The position numbers and the translations under genes were made by a program. A stretch of 64,000 nt of DNA from Luteimonas fraxinea (GTDB taxonomy: Bacteria > Pseudomonadota > Gammaproteobacteria > Xanthomonadales > Xanthomonadaceae): positions 558,001-622,000 of the forward strand of contig NZ_CP089507.1 of assembly GCF_021233355.1 (NCBI RefSeq), written 5' to 3'. The notes under the pieces were generated by a model. It searched no databases. It was given only the letters and a program-made list of their open reading frames with translations, and had not been told where the DNA came from. Positions 43,891 to 53,544 of this stretch are shown here, piece by piece (the first letter of the stretch is position 1; each line of letters begins with the position of its first letter).

Positions 43891-45150
43891 TCACTGCCCC
43901 GCCATCGCCCGCAAGCCGATGCCCACCAGATACGCCAGCACCGTCCCGGTCGCATAGCCCAACGCGCCGAGCAACGCGCCAACCGGCGCGAGCGACGGAT
44001 GGAATACCGAGGCGACGACCGGCGCCGACGCAGGGCCGCCGATGTTGCTCTGCGAGCCCATCGCGAAATAGAAGAACGGCACCCGCAGCGCCTTGCCGAG
44101 CGCCCACAGCAGCGCGATGTGGATGCTGATCCAGATCAGGCCGAGCAGGAACAGCCACGGCCGGTCGGCGAGCGCGAAGATGTCCATCTGCATGCCGATG
44201 CAGGCGATCAGGATGTAGAGCAGCAACGTGCCGATCTTCGATGCGCCGGCGCCATCGAGCGTGCGCACGCGGGTGAAGCTCAGGCCCAAGCCGATCAACG
44301 TCGACAGCACGACGACCCAGACGAAGGGCTCGTGCAGGCTGACCTGTCGCGCCCAGCCGACATTGGCGCCGAACCATGCCGACGCCGGACCGGCGATCGC
44401 ATGCGACAGGCCGACTGCGCCGAAGGCGATACCGACGATCAGCATCAGATCCGTCAGCGTGGTCACCCGCTCGTGTTCGGCCTGGTAACTGGCGAGGCGT
44501 GTCTTGAGCTCTTCGATCGCGCGCGTGTCAGCGCCGCTGCGCGCATCGATCTTCGCGGCGCGGCCAGCGAGGAAGATCAGTACCGCCATCCACACGTAAC
44601 CGACGCCGACATCGACGACCACGAACTGGCCGAACGTGGTTTCGTCGACGGCGAAGACCTCTTTCATCGCGACCATGTTCGCGCCGCCGCCGATCCAGCT
44701 GCCGGCCAGCGTCGCCATGCCGGCCCAGGTATCGCCGGCGACGGTTTCGGGATGCAGGACGCCCATGATCCAGAACGCGGCGAAGGCGCCGATCATCACC
44801 GTGATCGATGCGCCGATGTACATCAGCAGTAGCTTGGGGCCCAGCCGCAGCACGCCGCGCAGATCGATGGTCAGCGTCAGCAGCACCAGCGCGGCCGGCA
44901 ACAGCACGCGGCTGGCGACCGGGTTGTAGAGCGCGCTCGCGCTGCCGTCGATCAGGCCGACCGTGTTGTAGATGCCGGGGATGAAGTAGCACAGCAACAA
45001 CGCCGGCACGTAGGTGTAGAAGCGCTTCCACGGGCCGCTCGGACGCGACGCGGTCCAGAACACGGCGGCGAGCGTCGCGGCGATCAGGCCGAACAGCACG
45101 ATGTCGTTGGTGATCAGCGCCGTCGACGGCGTTGCGGGATCTGCGGCCAT
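43891..45150 (-). CDS. DUF819 (YjcL-like) membrane protein 1
   Basis: A 419-residue integral membrane protein of the DUF819 family with about 12 hydrophobic segments. Shared blocks with its neighbour are STALITNDIVLFGLIAATL, PALLLCYFIPGIYNTVGLI, the WIGGGANMVAMKEVF motif, LYILIACIGMQMDI and PVVASVFHPSLAPVGALLG. It resembles anion or dicarboxylate-type transporters in topology (two symmetric halves), but its substrate is unknown. It is the downstream member of a tandem pair, 215 bp after the second copy's stop, with a small inverted repeat (GACGGCGCC/GGCGCCGTC, 45152-45221) just upstream of its ATG. Confidence 0.85.
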   Translation of the reverse strand: MAADPATPSTALITNDIVLFGLIAATLAAVFWTASRPSGPWKRFYTYVPALLLCYFIPGIYNTVGLIDGSASALYNPVASRVLLPAALVLLTLTIDLRGVLRLGPKLLLMYIGASITVMIGAFAAFWIMGVLHPETVAGDTWAGMATLAGSWIGGGANMVAMKEVFAVDETTFGQFVVVDVGVGYVWMAVLIFLAGRAAKIDARSGADTRAIEELKTRLASYQAEHERVTTLTDLMLIVGIAFGAVGLSHAIAGPASAWFGANVGWARQVSLHEPFVWVVVLSTLIGLGLSFTRVRTLDGAGASKIGTLLLYILIACIGMQMDIFALADRPWLFLLGLIWISIHIALLWALGKALRVPFFYFAMGSQSNIGGPASAPVVASVFHPSLAPVGALLGALGYATGTVLAYLVGIGLRAMAGQ

Positions 45151-45365
45151 GGACGGCGCCTTCTATCGCCCGCCCGCTGCGCGCAGGCCGCGACGGCGGC
45201 TGCCGCGGCAAGGGCGCCGTCATCGGCGACGGCGTGGCGGCATCGTGCCACAGCGGAACCGCTGCGCAAGCGCCGTCGCGCGCCATGCATCGATCCTGCA
45301 AAGTCGGCCTGCCGTTCGCCGGCCGACGCGTGCCGGCGGACGTGATTCCGTCGGCTGTAGCGCCG

Positions 45366-46622
45366 TTACTGCCCTGCCATCACCCGCAGGATCTGCCCGA
45401 CCAGATAGGCGATCAGCGTGCCCGTCGCGTAGCCCACCGTACCGAGCAACACGCCGACCGGTGCCAACGTCGGATGGAACGCGGCCGCCACGACCGGTGC
45501 CGAGGCCGCGGCGCCGACGTTGCCCATCGAGCCGACGCCGATGTAGAACATCGGCGCCTTGACCAGCCGCGCCGCGCCCCAGATCACCAGCACGTGCACC
45601 AGCATCCAGATCGCGCCGATGGCGATCAGTTCCAGACGGTCGAACAGCCGCATGAAATCCATCTGCATGCCGATGCACGCGATCAGGAAGTACAGGAACA
45701 CGGTGCCGATACGCGATGCGCCAGCGTCTTCGAGCCTGCGGGCTTTAGTAAAGCTCAGCACCAGACCCGCCAGCGTGGAGATCAGCACGACCCAGACGAA
45801 CGAGGAGTCCAGGCTGAAACGCGACGCCCACTCGAACCGGCCGAACCACGCCGACAGCGGATTGGCGATCGCATGCGCCAGACCGACGAAACCGAATGCG
45901 ACCGCGACGATGATCATCAGGTCGTTCAATGTCGGAATCCGCGCGTTCGCGGCTTCATGCGCGGCGATGCGCGATTTCATCTCGTCGATCGCCGCGGTGT
46001 CCGCGCCGCTGCGCGCATCGATCTGCGCCGAGCGGTTGGCGAGGAACAGCAGCGTCGCCATCAGCAGGCTGGCCATCGCGACATCGACGACCGCGAACTG
46101 CCCGAACAACGTGGCATCGACCTCGTAGACCTCGCGCATCGCGACCATGTTGGCGCCGCCACCGATCCAGCTGCCGGCGAGCGCTGCCATGCCTTTCCAG
46201 GTATCGCCCGCGACCGCAGGCGGATGCACCCACTCCATGATCTGGAACGACACGATCGCGCCGAGCACGATGCCGACCGTGCCGGCGACGAATACGAACA
46301 GCAGCTTCGGTCCGAGCCTGAGGATGCCCTTAAGATCGATCGACAGTGTCAGCAGCACCAGCGCCGCGGGCAGCAGCACGCGGCTGGCGATCGGGTTGTA
46401 GAGGCTGTTCTGTTCGCCGTCGATCAGGCCGACGGTGTTGTAGAACGCCGGCACGAAGTAGCACAGCAGCAGCGCCGGCACCCAGGCGAAGAACTTCTTC
46501 CAGAACGGCGTGGGCCCGCTGGCGAGCCAGAAGATGAGACCCAGGGTGGCCGCGATCAGGCCGAAGAGCACGATGTCGCTGGTGATCAGCGCGGTGGACG
46601 GTGTGACGGTTTCGATCGCCAT
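45366..46622 (-). CDS. DUF819 (YjcL-like) membrane protein 2, tandem paralogue
   Basis: A 418-residue DUF819 protein very similar across its length to the neighbouring paralogue: STALITSDIVLFGLIAATLG, WIGGGANMVAMREVY, FLIACIGMQMDFMRLF and FHPTLAPVGVLLGTVGYATGT. An ideal ribosome-binding site (GGAGGT) lies about 9 bases before the ATG at 46622. It lies 82 bp downstream of a secreted S9 peptidase gene in the same orientation, with a hairpin in between, so a dipeptide- or amino-acid-related role is conceivable by context only. Gene duplication followed by divergence is the simplest explanation of the pair. Confidence 0.85.
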   Translation of the reverse strand: MAIETVTPSTALITSDIVLFGLIAATLGLIFWLASGPTPFWKKFFAWVPALLLCYFVPAFYNTVGLIDGEQNSLYNPIASRVLLPAALVLLTLSIDLKGILRLGPKLLFVFVAGTVGIVLGAIVSFQIMEWVHPPAVAGDTWKGMAALAGSWIGGGANMVAMREVYEVDATLFGQFAVVDVAMASLLMATLLFLANRSAQIDARSGADTAAIDEMKSRIAAHEAANARIPTLNDLMIIVAVAFGFVGLAHAIANPLSAWFGRFEWASRFSLDSSFVWVVLISTLAGLVLSFTKARRLEDAGASRIGTVFLYFLIACIGMQMDFMRLFDRLELIAIGAIWMLVHVLVIWGAARLVKAPMFYIGVGSMGNVGAAASAPVVAAAFHPTLAPVGVLLGTVGYATGTLIAYLVGQILRVMAGQ

Positions 46623-46668
46623 CTTGGCGGACCTCCATTCCTGGTGTTGCGGTGACGCACAGACGCGA

Positions 46669-46690
46669 ACGGCCGGCATGCGCCGGCCGT
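46669..46690 (-). terminator. Hairpin between S9 peptidase 1 and DUF819 gene 2
   Basis: ACGGCCGGC-ATGC-GCCGGCCGT, a nine-pair stem, begins 15 bp after the peptidase stop. There is no T run, so attenuation or mRNA protection is as likely as termination. Confidence 0.4.
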
Positions 46691-46704
46691 CCGCTCAGAG
46701 CCGC

Positions 46705-48810
46705 TTACTCGCCGATGTGCTGCTTGAGCCAGGCGTTGACCGTGTCGTGCCACAGCACGCTGTTGTGCGGCTGCAGCACCCAGTGGTTCTCGTCCGGGAA
46801 ATACAACAGCTTCGATTCGATGCCCTTGCGCTGCAGCGCGGTGAACGTCGACAGGCCCTGGTCCACCGGCACGCGGTAGTCCTTCTCGCCCTGCACGACC
46901 AGCATCGGCACCTTCCAGTTGGCGACGTGGTTGACCGGGTTCCAGCGCTCGTAGTTCTTCGGCTGGTCGAACGGCGTGCCCTTGTTCTCCCATTCGGTGA
47001 ACCAGAGCTCTTCGGTGACATAGCCCATCGAGCGCGTATCGAACACGCCGTCATGGTTGACCAGACACTTGAAGGGCGCGTTGCCGCGACGGTCGAACCA
47101 GTTGCCGGCGATCCAGTTGATCATGTAGCCGCCGTAGCTCGCGCCGAGCGCGCAGGCGCGGTCGCCGTCGAGGAACGCGTACTTGTCCTGCGCGGCGGCC
47201 CAACCCTTCTGCAGATCCTCGAGCGGCTTGCCGCCCCAGTCGCCGCTGATCGCGTCGGTGAATGCCTGGCCGTAACCGGTCGAGCCGTGGAAATCGATCA
47301 TCACCACCGCGTAGCCCTGCCCCGCATACGTCTGCGGATTCCAGCGGTAGCTCCAGCCGTTGCCGAAGCTGCCCTGCGGGCCGCCGTGGATCAGGAACGC
47401 GACCGGATAGGTCTGGCCTTCCTGGTAGTTCCACGGCTTGACCACGTAGCCGTAGACGGTCTCGTTGCCGGCGCCCTTGAACGAGAACTGCTCGTAGTCA
47501 CCGAACGCGACATCGGGCAGGCGCTCGGCCGCGGTCGGCGTGATCTGGCGCAACTGCGCATCGGCGCCCAGCGATTGCAGCGAACCGGTGTAGAGCGTGT
47601 CGCCGCTCTGGATCGAGTTGCGGGTCAGCGCGACGGTGTCGCCTGCAATCGCGAACGATGAAATGGAGCCGTCGGCAATGAGCCTGGTGACCTCACCGCT
47701 GGCGACATCGACGCGGAACAGCGGGTACTCGCCCGTATCCTGCGCGGCGACGTAGAGCGCGCTGCCGTCGGCGGACGGGGTCACGCTGCTCGGCGAACGG
47801 TCCCACTGCGGCGCGATCTCGCGCGCCTGGCCGCTGGCGACGTCCATCGCCATCAGCGCGTAGCGGTCGGCTTCGAAACCGGGGCGTTTCATCGCGCGGT
47901 AGAACAGCGTTGCGCCATCTTCGCTGAAGACCGGGCCGGTATCCCAGGCAGGATTGGCGCTGGTGAGATTCACCGGCGCCGCCTCGCCCACCGCGTCGAT
48001 GCGGTAGAGATCGAAATTGGTCGACCACGGCGCCTCGCGCCCGGCCACCTTGACGCTGGCGACGACCGAGCGGCCATCCGGCGCCCAGGTGTAGTCCTCG
48101 GCGCCACCAAAGGGCTTGCCCGGGATGTCGCCGTCGAGCGCATGGCCCAGCGCGCGCACGGTCGTGACCGCGCGGGCACGGGCGGCCGGCAGGTCGGCGA
48201 CGAACAGGCGGCTCATCGTGCCGTCCTTCCAGGTATCCCAGTGGCGCACGAACAGCTGGTCATAGACCACGCCGCTGGCCTTGGCGTCCTTGGTCTCGGC
48301 GAACTTGCGCTTGGTGCACCCGAGATCGGCGGCGCACTCGCCGAAGGTGTCGGCGCTGAACGCCACGCGCGCGCCGTCGGGCGAGAGCTGGTAGCTGCCG
48401 ATGTCGACCGCGACGTCGGTCAGCTGGCGCGGCGTGCCACCGGCGAGCGGCATCGAGAACAGCTGCGAACTGCCGTTCTTGCCGCTGAGGAAGAAGACGG
48501 TCTGGCCGTCGGCCGACAGCGACGGCGAATTCACGTTCCAGCCTGCCGGGGTCAGACGCTTCGGCGGGGCCATGTCGCGCGTGAGCAGGTTGCGCGTGTA
48601 CAGCGCGGTTTCCGCCTTGCCCGAATCGAAGTCCAGCGTGCGCTGGGCGAACACCAGCTGGCGACCGTCGGCGGTCAACAGCGGCGCGGAGACGCGATCC
48701 AGCTTGACCAGATCGCGAACGTCGAGTCCGCGCGCGGCCTCACGTTCCTGAGCAACGGCCGGCAATGCGGCGAGCAGGCACAACGGCAACAGCGCGAGGC
48801 GCAGGGACAT
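46705..48810 (-). CDS. Exported S9 family prolyl oligopeptidase/dipeptidyl-peptidase 1
   Basis: A 701-residue serine peptidase. A signal peptide (MSLRLALLPLCLLAALPAVAQ) sends it to the periplasm or beyond. A WD40-like propeller of about 400 residues is followed by the S9 hydrolase domain. Catalytic residues lie in GASYGGYM (Ser), GEKDYRVPVDQG (Asp) and DENHWVLQP (His). LIHGGPQGSFGNGW is the oxyanion-loop motif. Similarity is to DPP-V/acylaminoacyl-peptidase-like bacterial enzymes that release dipeptides or small peptides. It is encoded 73 bp downstream of a second S9 gene, with a hairpin between them. Confidence 0.92.
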   Translation of the reverse strand: MSLRLALLPLCLLAALPAVAQEREAARGLDVRDLVKLDRVSAPLLTADGRQLVFAQRTLDFDSGKAETALYTRNLLTRDMAPPKRLTPAGWNVNSPSLSADGQTVFFLSGKNGSSQLFSMPLAGGTPRQLTDVAVDIGSYQLSPDGARVAFSADTFGECAADLGCTKRKFAETKDAKASGVVYDQLFVRHWDTWKDGTMSRLFVADLPAARARAVTTVRALGHALDGDIPGKPFGGAEDYTWAPDGRSVVASVKVAGREAPWSTNFDLYRIDAVGEAAPVNLTSANPAWDTGPVFSEDGATLFYRAMKRPGFEADRYALMAMDVASGQAREIAPQWDRSPSSVTPSADGSALYVAAQDTGEYPLFRVDVASGEVTRLIADGSISSFAIAGDTVALTRNSIQSGDTLYTGSLQSLGADAQLRQITPTAAERLPDVAFGDYEQFSFKGAGNETVYGYVVKPWNYQEGQTYPVAFLIHGGPQGSFGNGWSYRWNPQTYAGQGYAVVMIDFHGSTGYGQAFTDAISGDWGGKPLEDLQKGWAAAQDKYAFLDGDRACALGASYGGYMINWIAGNWFDRRGNAPFKCLVNHDGVFDTRSMGYVTEELWFTEWENKGTPFDQPKNYERWNPVNHVANWKVPMLVVQGEKDYRVPVDQGLSTFTALQRKGIESKLLYFPDENHWVLQPHNSVLWHDTVNAWLKQHIGE

Positions 48811-48843
48811 GGCAGGGCTCCATACAAAGAGCCCGAATGGTAG

Positions 48844-48877
48844 GCCGGCGCCGCGATGCTGGCAAAGCGGCGCCGGC
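48844..48877 (-). terminator. Hairpin downstream of S9 peptidase 2
   Basis: GCCGGCGCCGC and GCGGCGCCGGC form a perfect 11-bp stem around a 12-base loop, starting 7 bp past the stop codon at 48884. It lacks a T tract on the minus strand. Confidence 0.45.
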
Positions 48878-48883
48878 GGGGCG

Positions 48884-50854
48884 TCACTGGGCGGCGCGTT
48901 GTCCGCCCAGATGCGTGGCGAAGAAGTCGAGCAGCTTCGTGTAATACGCCCGCTTGTTGTCCGCCTTGTAGAAGCCGTGACCCTCGTTGGCGACGTACAT
49001 CGTCTCGACCGGAACGCCTGCGCTCCGCAGTGCGCGTTCCATGCGCCGCGTGTGTTCTATCGGCGCGATCTCGTCCTCACCGCCGGCGACCAGCAACACG
49101 GGCGCTTTGATCCGGTCCGCGATGCGGTTCGGCGATGCCGCGGTCAACGCGGCGGCATCGCTGCCGACCCACTGGTCCATCCACGTCCTGAGCCAGGCGC
49201 CGCCGCGACGATCCTCGCTGCGCATCAGCTGCAGATCGTAGACGCCGACATAGCCGACTGCGCAGCGATACAGGTCCGGCTCCTTGGCGACCCCCATCAG
49301 CGCGGCGTAGCCACCGTAGCTGCCGCCGTAGATGCAGATGCGTTGCGGATCCGCATGCCCCTGCGCGATCGCCCAGCGGGTCGCATCGGTCAGATCGTCC
49401 TGCATCGTGCCGCCCCACTGGCGGGCGCCGGCCTGCTGGAACGAACGCCCGTAGCCCCGGGAGCCGCGGAAGTTCAGCCGCAACACGGCGTAGCCGGCCT
49501 GGGTGAGCAACTGGGTGTCCTCGTCGAACGTCCATTCGTCGGCAATGCCGAACGGGCCGCCGTGCGGCAACACGATCAGAGGCAATGCCTGTCCAGCCAA
49601 TGCGCTACGTGGCCTGGCGAGGTAGCCGTGCAGTGCAAGGCCGTCGCGGGCCTGTAGCGCGATCGGCTGCATGGTGGACATGCGCTCGGGATCCACCGTC
49701 CTGCGACGCGCCATCACGAACGCCGCACGCTTCTGCTCCGCGTCGTAGGTGTAGAAGCTGCCCGGATCGACGTCGCTGGTCGCCAGCAGCAGCTTGTGCC
49801 GCGCATCGCGTGTCGACGAAGCGACCTCGACCGCATGCGCCGGAAACGCCTCGTCCAGCATCGTGTAGAAGCGGGCGTCGTCGGAACTCGCGTCGAAGAA
49901 CGCCTGTCGCGCGTCGGGCCCGGGATAGCGTGCGCCGACCGGCACTTCGGTGCCCGGCCGGTACAGCACTTCCGGATCGAGCACCTTGTCGATCGAAACG
50001 TCGGTGCGTGCGCGGGTGGCGATATCCATCGCCACGATCGCGTCCGGGCCGCTCGGCCGGGTGACGCGGAGATAGGCGGTGCGCTCGTCATCCGAGAAGC
50101 CCAGGGGCGTTTCGACACGGCCGCTCTGACCCTCGTGATTCAGCAGCTGCCAGTCGCTGCCGCGGCCGGTCCGATAGTAAAGCTGGCTCTGGTTGTCGCT
50201 GCCCGCCCCCACCGCGAAACGCACTTCGCCGGAGTGATCGGTTGAAAAGTCCGCGCGCGTGACCGGCACCGTCGCGACCGTGGTGCGACGCCCGGTGTAG
50301 ACATCCATGCGGTCGACACGCGTGTAGGGATCGCCGGTGAACGGCGAAATACCCACGAGGATGTTGCGCGGGTCGTCCTTGAGCATGTCAATCGGCCACG
50401 CGTAGACGCGTTCCTCTTTCGGACCCGACCGGATGTTGGTGCCGACGGTTCTCGTCTCCACGCGGTAGCCGACCAGCAACTGCGCGCGCCCACCATCGAC
50501 ATTCATCGCATACAGCTCGCCGGTCGGCTGCGGATAGTCGCGTGCACCGAAACGCTCGGCGAGTCCGAACAGCAGGCGGTCGTCACTGGCCCACCAGAAG
50601 TCGGCGATGTGGGTGTTCTTCGGAAGCTGGAAGCTGGCGACGATCTTCTGGTCCGCGCGGTTGAGCACGGCGATCATCGAACGATCCTCGTTCGGCAGCG
50701 TGGCTGCGAAGTACTCACCCGTCGGCGATATCTTGATGCTCTGGATGCTGTCGTCCTGCACGAACGGCGCCAGATCGACTTGCGCTTGCGCGGCCGCGCC
50801 AAAGACACACGTCAACGCCAGACAGCCCCACAACAGACTCTTGCGAACCCCCAT
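48884..50854 (-). CDS. Exported S9 family peptidase 2
   Basis: A 656-residue secreted S9 peptidase unrelated in its propeller to the neighbour. The signal peptide is MGVRKSLLWGCLALTCVFG, cut after AQAQ. The propeller starts DLAPFVQDDSIQSIKISPTGEYFAA in two halves. The hydrolase domain has GGSYGGYAALMG (Ser), GGEDEIAPIEHTRRM (Asp) and ANEGHGFYKADN (His), with the oxyanion-loop motif VLPHGGPFG. The ATG at 50854 is preceded by AAGGGGAAGGGA; the longer frame to 51118 crosses the POT promoter and is rejected. It is the first gene of a unit containing both S9 peptidases, and is divergent from the peptide transporter gene. Confidence 0.92.
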   Translation of the reverse strand: MGVRKSLLWGCLALTCVFGAAAQAQVDLAPFVQDDSIQSIKISPTGEYFAATLPNEDRSMIAVLNRADQKIVASFQLPKNTHIADFWWASDDRLLFGLAERFGARDYPQPTGELYAMNVDGGRAQLLVGYRVETRTVGTNIRSGPKEERVYAWPIDMLKDDPRNILVGISPFTGDPYTRVDRMDVYTGRRTTVATVPVTRADFSTDHSGEVRFAVGAGSDNQSQLYYRTGRGSDWQLLNHEGQSGRVETPLGFSDDERTAYLRVTRPSGPDAIVAMDIATRARTDVSIDKVLDPEVLYRPGTEVPVGARYPGPDARQAFFDASSDDARFYTMLDEAFPAHAVEVASSTRDARHKLLLATSDVDPGSFYTYDAEQKRAAFVMARRRTVDPERMSTMQPIALQARDGLALHGYLARPRSALAGQALPLIVLPHGGPFGIADEWTFDEDTQLLTQAGYAVLRLNFRGSRGYGRSFQQAGARQWGGTMQDDLTDATRWAIAQGHADPQRICIYGGSYGGYAALMGVAKEPDLYRCAVGYVGVYDLQLMRSEDRRGGAWLRTWMDQWVGSDAAALTAASPNRIADRIKAPVLLVAGGEDEIAPIEHTRRMERALRSAGVPVETMYVANEGHGFYKADNKRAYYTKLLDFFATHLGGQRAAQ

Positions 50855-51001
50855 TCCCTTCCCCTTTCGCGTCCATGGATACCGGCCCCACCACGCCGCG
50901 CAGGCGGTCTTCCGGTGGTCGGTGCGCGGAGGGTAGCGGGCGGGCACCCGCCCGGCAATCGGCGTGCTGCCGATCAGCGATCCAAGGCGATCGGACAGGC
51001 C

Positions 51002-51007
51002 TATACT
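51002..51007 (+). promoter_or_regulatory. -10 element of the POT transporter gene
   Basis: TATACT in GGCCTATACTCGC lies 28 bp ahead of the chosen TTG start. It argues against the GTG at 50964, which would lie upstream of the transcript. No clear -35 hexamer is seen. Confidence 0.45.
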
Positions 51008-51035
51008 CGCGCCTTCGCCCGCCCGGATCACGGCA

Positions 51036-52763
51036 TTGAGCGCTGTCACCGCTTCCTCCGCCGCGTCGCACGCGGATTTCCTGGGCCACCCCAAAGGCGT
51101 CTTCGTCTGCTTCTTCACCGAGATGTGGGAGCGCTTCTCGTTCTACGGGATGAAGGCACTGCTGCTGCTCTACATCCTCAAGTACCACCTGTTCGGCGAC
51201 GACGCGGGTTTCGATCTGCTCGGCGCCTACGGCGGCCTGGTCTACGCGGTGCCGGTGATCGGCGGACTGCTGGCCGATCGCTATCTGGGCATGCGCAAGG
51301 CCGTGGTACTCGGCGGCGTGCTGCTGGTGCTCGGGCATCTGGGCATGGCCTACGAGGGCGAGCAGGCGCGCATCGTCGATGGCGTCGTCGTTCGCGACGA
51401 AGCCGCGTTGCAGGTGTTCTACCTGTCGCTGGCGCTGATCATCATGGGCGTCGGTTTCCTGAAGCCGAACATCTCGACGATCGTCGGCAAGCTCTACGCG
51501 CCGGAGGATCCGCGGCGCGATTCCGGGTTCACCTTGTTCTATGCCGGCATCAACGTCGGCGCGCTGTTCGCGAGCCTAGTGTGCGCGTTCCTCGGCGAGA
51601 CCTACGGCTGGAAGTACGGCTTCGGCGCGGCCGGCATCGGCATGATCGCCGGGCTGATCGTCTTCATTTGGGGCCAGAAGTATCTCTACGGCCTGGCTGA
51701 ACCCAACGACCCGGCGAAGCTACGCGAACGCGTCGGTCCGCTGTCGCGCGAGTGGTGGATCTATGCCGGCAGCGTTGTCGGCGCGCTGCTGGTCTGGCAG
51801 CTGATCCAGCGCACCTGGACCGTCCATGGCGCGATGCACCTGATCGCCGTCGCGCTCGCAGTGTGGTTCGTCTGGTTCCTCGTGCGCCACTGCACGAAAG
51901 TCGAGCGGCAACAGATGCTGGCGCTGGTGCTGCTGATCATTGGCGTTCTGATTTTCTTCACCCTCTACGAGCAGACCTACGGCTCCTGGGTCACGTTCAC
52001 CGACCGCATGCTGACCAAGGACCTGTTCGGCCTGACGCCCGGCGATTACCGGCCGGGCATTCCGTGGGCGATCTTCGCGCTCGCCATCAGCCCGTTTCTG
52101 ATGGTCACCGCGCTGCGCGCCAGCGATCGCGGCAACGGCGGGCTGGCGAAGACGGCCGTCATCGCGATGGTCGTCGCGCTGGCGATCGCGCTGGCCCACG
52201 ACGTCGTGCTGGTGCCGCAGACCGCGGGCTCGCTGACCTTCCTCGGCGCGTTCTTCATCGTCGTGCTGGCCCCGGTCTTCTCGTGGCTGTGGCCGTGGCT
52301 GGACCGCCGCGGACTCAATCCGAGCAAGCCGGCGAAGATGGCGATCGGCCTGGTGTTCGCCGGCCTCGCCTTCGTGCCGCTGATGCTGGCCGCGCAGTCC
52401 GCCGGCAGCGGCGTGCTCGCCAGCGTGTGGTGGCTGGTGCTGGCGTATTTCCTTCTGGAACTGGGCGAGATGTGCCTGTCGCCGATCGGCCTGTCCGCGG
52501 TGACCCAGCTGTCGGTCGCGCGCGTCGTCGGCCTGATGATGGGCGCGTTCTGGCTGGCCACCGCGTATTCGGAAGTGCTGGCCGCGCAGTTCGGCAAGCT
52601 GACCTCGATGGAGGTGCTCGAAGGCGAAACCTTCGACATGGCGGTCGCGGCCACGCGCTACGCCGATCTGTTCCAGCTGATGCTGTGGATCGGGGTGGGC
52701 TCGGGCATCGCCTACTTCGTACTGTCGCCGCTGGTGCGGCGCTGGATGCACGGGGTGCGCTGA
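51036..52763 (+). CDS. POT/PTR family proton-dependent peptide transporter
   Basis: A 575-residue MFS-type oligopeptide:H+ symporter with about 14 transmembrane helices. Family signatures are FFTEMWERFSFYGMKALLLLY (ExxER-type motif, cut here), GGLLADRYLGMRKAV and the PTR2 motif FTLFYAGINVGALFASLVC. It imports di- and tripeptides. No ATG lies between the promoter and the conserved start; TTG 51036 (giving [19 protein letters not shown]) fits the -10 element, while GTG 50964 is a longer alternative. Its location beside two exported peptidases suggests uptake of their products. Confidence 0.9.
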   Translation: MSAVTASSAASHADFLGHPKGVFVCFFTEMWERFSFYGMKALLLLYILKYHLFGDDAGFDLLGAYGGLVYAVPVIGGLLADRYLGMRKAVVLGGVLLVLGHLGMAYEGEQARIVDGVVVRDEAALQVFYLSLALIIMGVGFLKPNISTIVGKLYAPEDPRRDSGFTLFYAGINVGALFASLVCAFLGETYGWKYGFGAAGIGMIAGLIVFIWGQKYLYGLAEPNDPAKLRERVGPLSREWWIYAGSVVGALLVWQLIQRTWTVHGAMHLIAVALAVWFVWFLVRHCTKVERQQMLALVLLIIGVLIFFTLYEQTYGSWVTFTDRMLTKDLFGLTPGDYRPGIPWAIFALAISPFLMVTALRASDRGNGGLAKTAVIAMVVALAIALAHDVVLVPQTAGSLTFLGAFFIVVLAPVFSWLWPWLDRRGLNPSKPAKMAIGLVFAGLAFVPLMLAAQSAGSGVLASVWWLVLAYFLLELGEMCLSPIGLSAVTQLSVARVVGLMMGAFWLATAYSEVLAAQFGKLTSMEVLEGETFDMAVAATRYADLFQLMLWIGVGSGIAYFVLSPLVRRWMHGVR

Positions 52764-52811
52764 GGCGCGCCTTTCGCGGTCATCCGGAACAGCGTTCCCT
52801 GAAACGCGGAA

Positions 52812-52829
52812 CCCCCGATTGCTCGGGGG
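52812..52829. terminator. Hairpin between convergent POT and ssb genes
   Basis: CCCCCGA-TTGC-TCGGGGG is a seven-pair stem in the 99-bp gap between the two convergent genes; there is no T tract on either side. Confidence 0.4.
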
Positions 52830-52862
52830 GTCGTGCAGCACATCAGGCGACGCGATATCCGA

Positions 52863-53372
52863 TCAGAACGGGATGTCGTCGTCCGAGAAGTCGTCCATGG
52901 GCGCGGGGCGCTGCTGCTGCGGTGCCTGACGCTGCGGCGGGGCGCTGCGCTGCGGGGCGTCGCCACCGCCACCGGCCGAACGCTGCGGACGGTTGCCGCG
53001 TTCGTAATTGCCACCGCCACCGCCTCCACCGCCGTCACCACGGCCACCGAGCATCTGCATCTCGTTGGCGACGATGTCGGTCGTGTACTTCTCCACGCCG
53101 TCCTGGCCGGTGTACTTGTCGTAGCGGATCTCGCCCTCGACATAGCACTGGCTGCCCTTGCGCAGGTATTCGCCGGCGATCTCGCCGAGCTTGCCGAAGA
53201 ACACCACGCGGTGCCATTCGGTGCGCTCCTGCTTGTTGCCGTCCTTGTCGTTGCGCACGCTGGTGGTGGCCAGGCTGATGCGGGTCACGGCCATGCCGCC
53301 CTGGGTGTACTTGGTGTCGGGGTCGTTGCCGAGATTGCCGACCAGGATGACTTTGTTGACGCCGCGGGCCAT
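52863..53372 (-). CDS. ssb: Single-stranded DNA-binding protein
   Basis: A 169-residue SSB. The OB fold occupies residues 1-110, with [37 protein letters not shown] and [11 protein letters not shown]. It is followed by a disordered Gly/Gln/Pro-rich linker (a run of Gly, then [11 protein letters not shown]) and the acidic tip [10 protein letters not shown] that binds repair and replication partners. AAGGAATTCCC precedes the ATG. A TATACT -10-like element lies on the minus strand at 53429-53434. It is monocistronic, divergent from the polyprenyl synthase gene. Confidence 0.97.
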   Translation of the reverse strand: MARGVNKVILVGNLGNDPDTKYTQGGMAVTRISLATTSVRNDKDGNKQERTEWHRVVFFGKLGEIAGEYLRKGSQCYVEGEIRYDKYTGQDGVEKYTTDIVANEMQMLGGRGDGGGGGGGGNYERGNRPQRSAGGGGDAPQRSAPPQRQAPQQQRPAPMDDFSDDDIPF

Positions 53373-53511
53373 GGGAATTCCTTGGATTGCGCCAGCTTGA
53401 GGGCCGGCGTGATGGATTTCGACATCACAGTATAAAGCGCCCTGCCCCCGCCGTCCGCGCGGTCCGCATGCGGCGCTGGGTGGCAGCCGCACGTCGCCGT
53501 CGGGCCTTGCC

Positions 53512-53517
53512 TATAAT
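53512..53517 (+). promoter_or_regulatory. -10 element of the polyprenyl diphosphate synthase gene
   Basis: A consensus TATAAT hexamer lies 27 bp ahead of the ATG in CTTGCCTATAATTCCGGG. The -35 region is GC-rich and weak. Confidence 0.55.
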
Positions 53518-53544
53518 TCCGGGCCTGCCTGTCCCGGATCCTGC

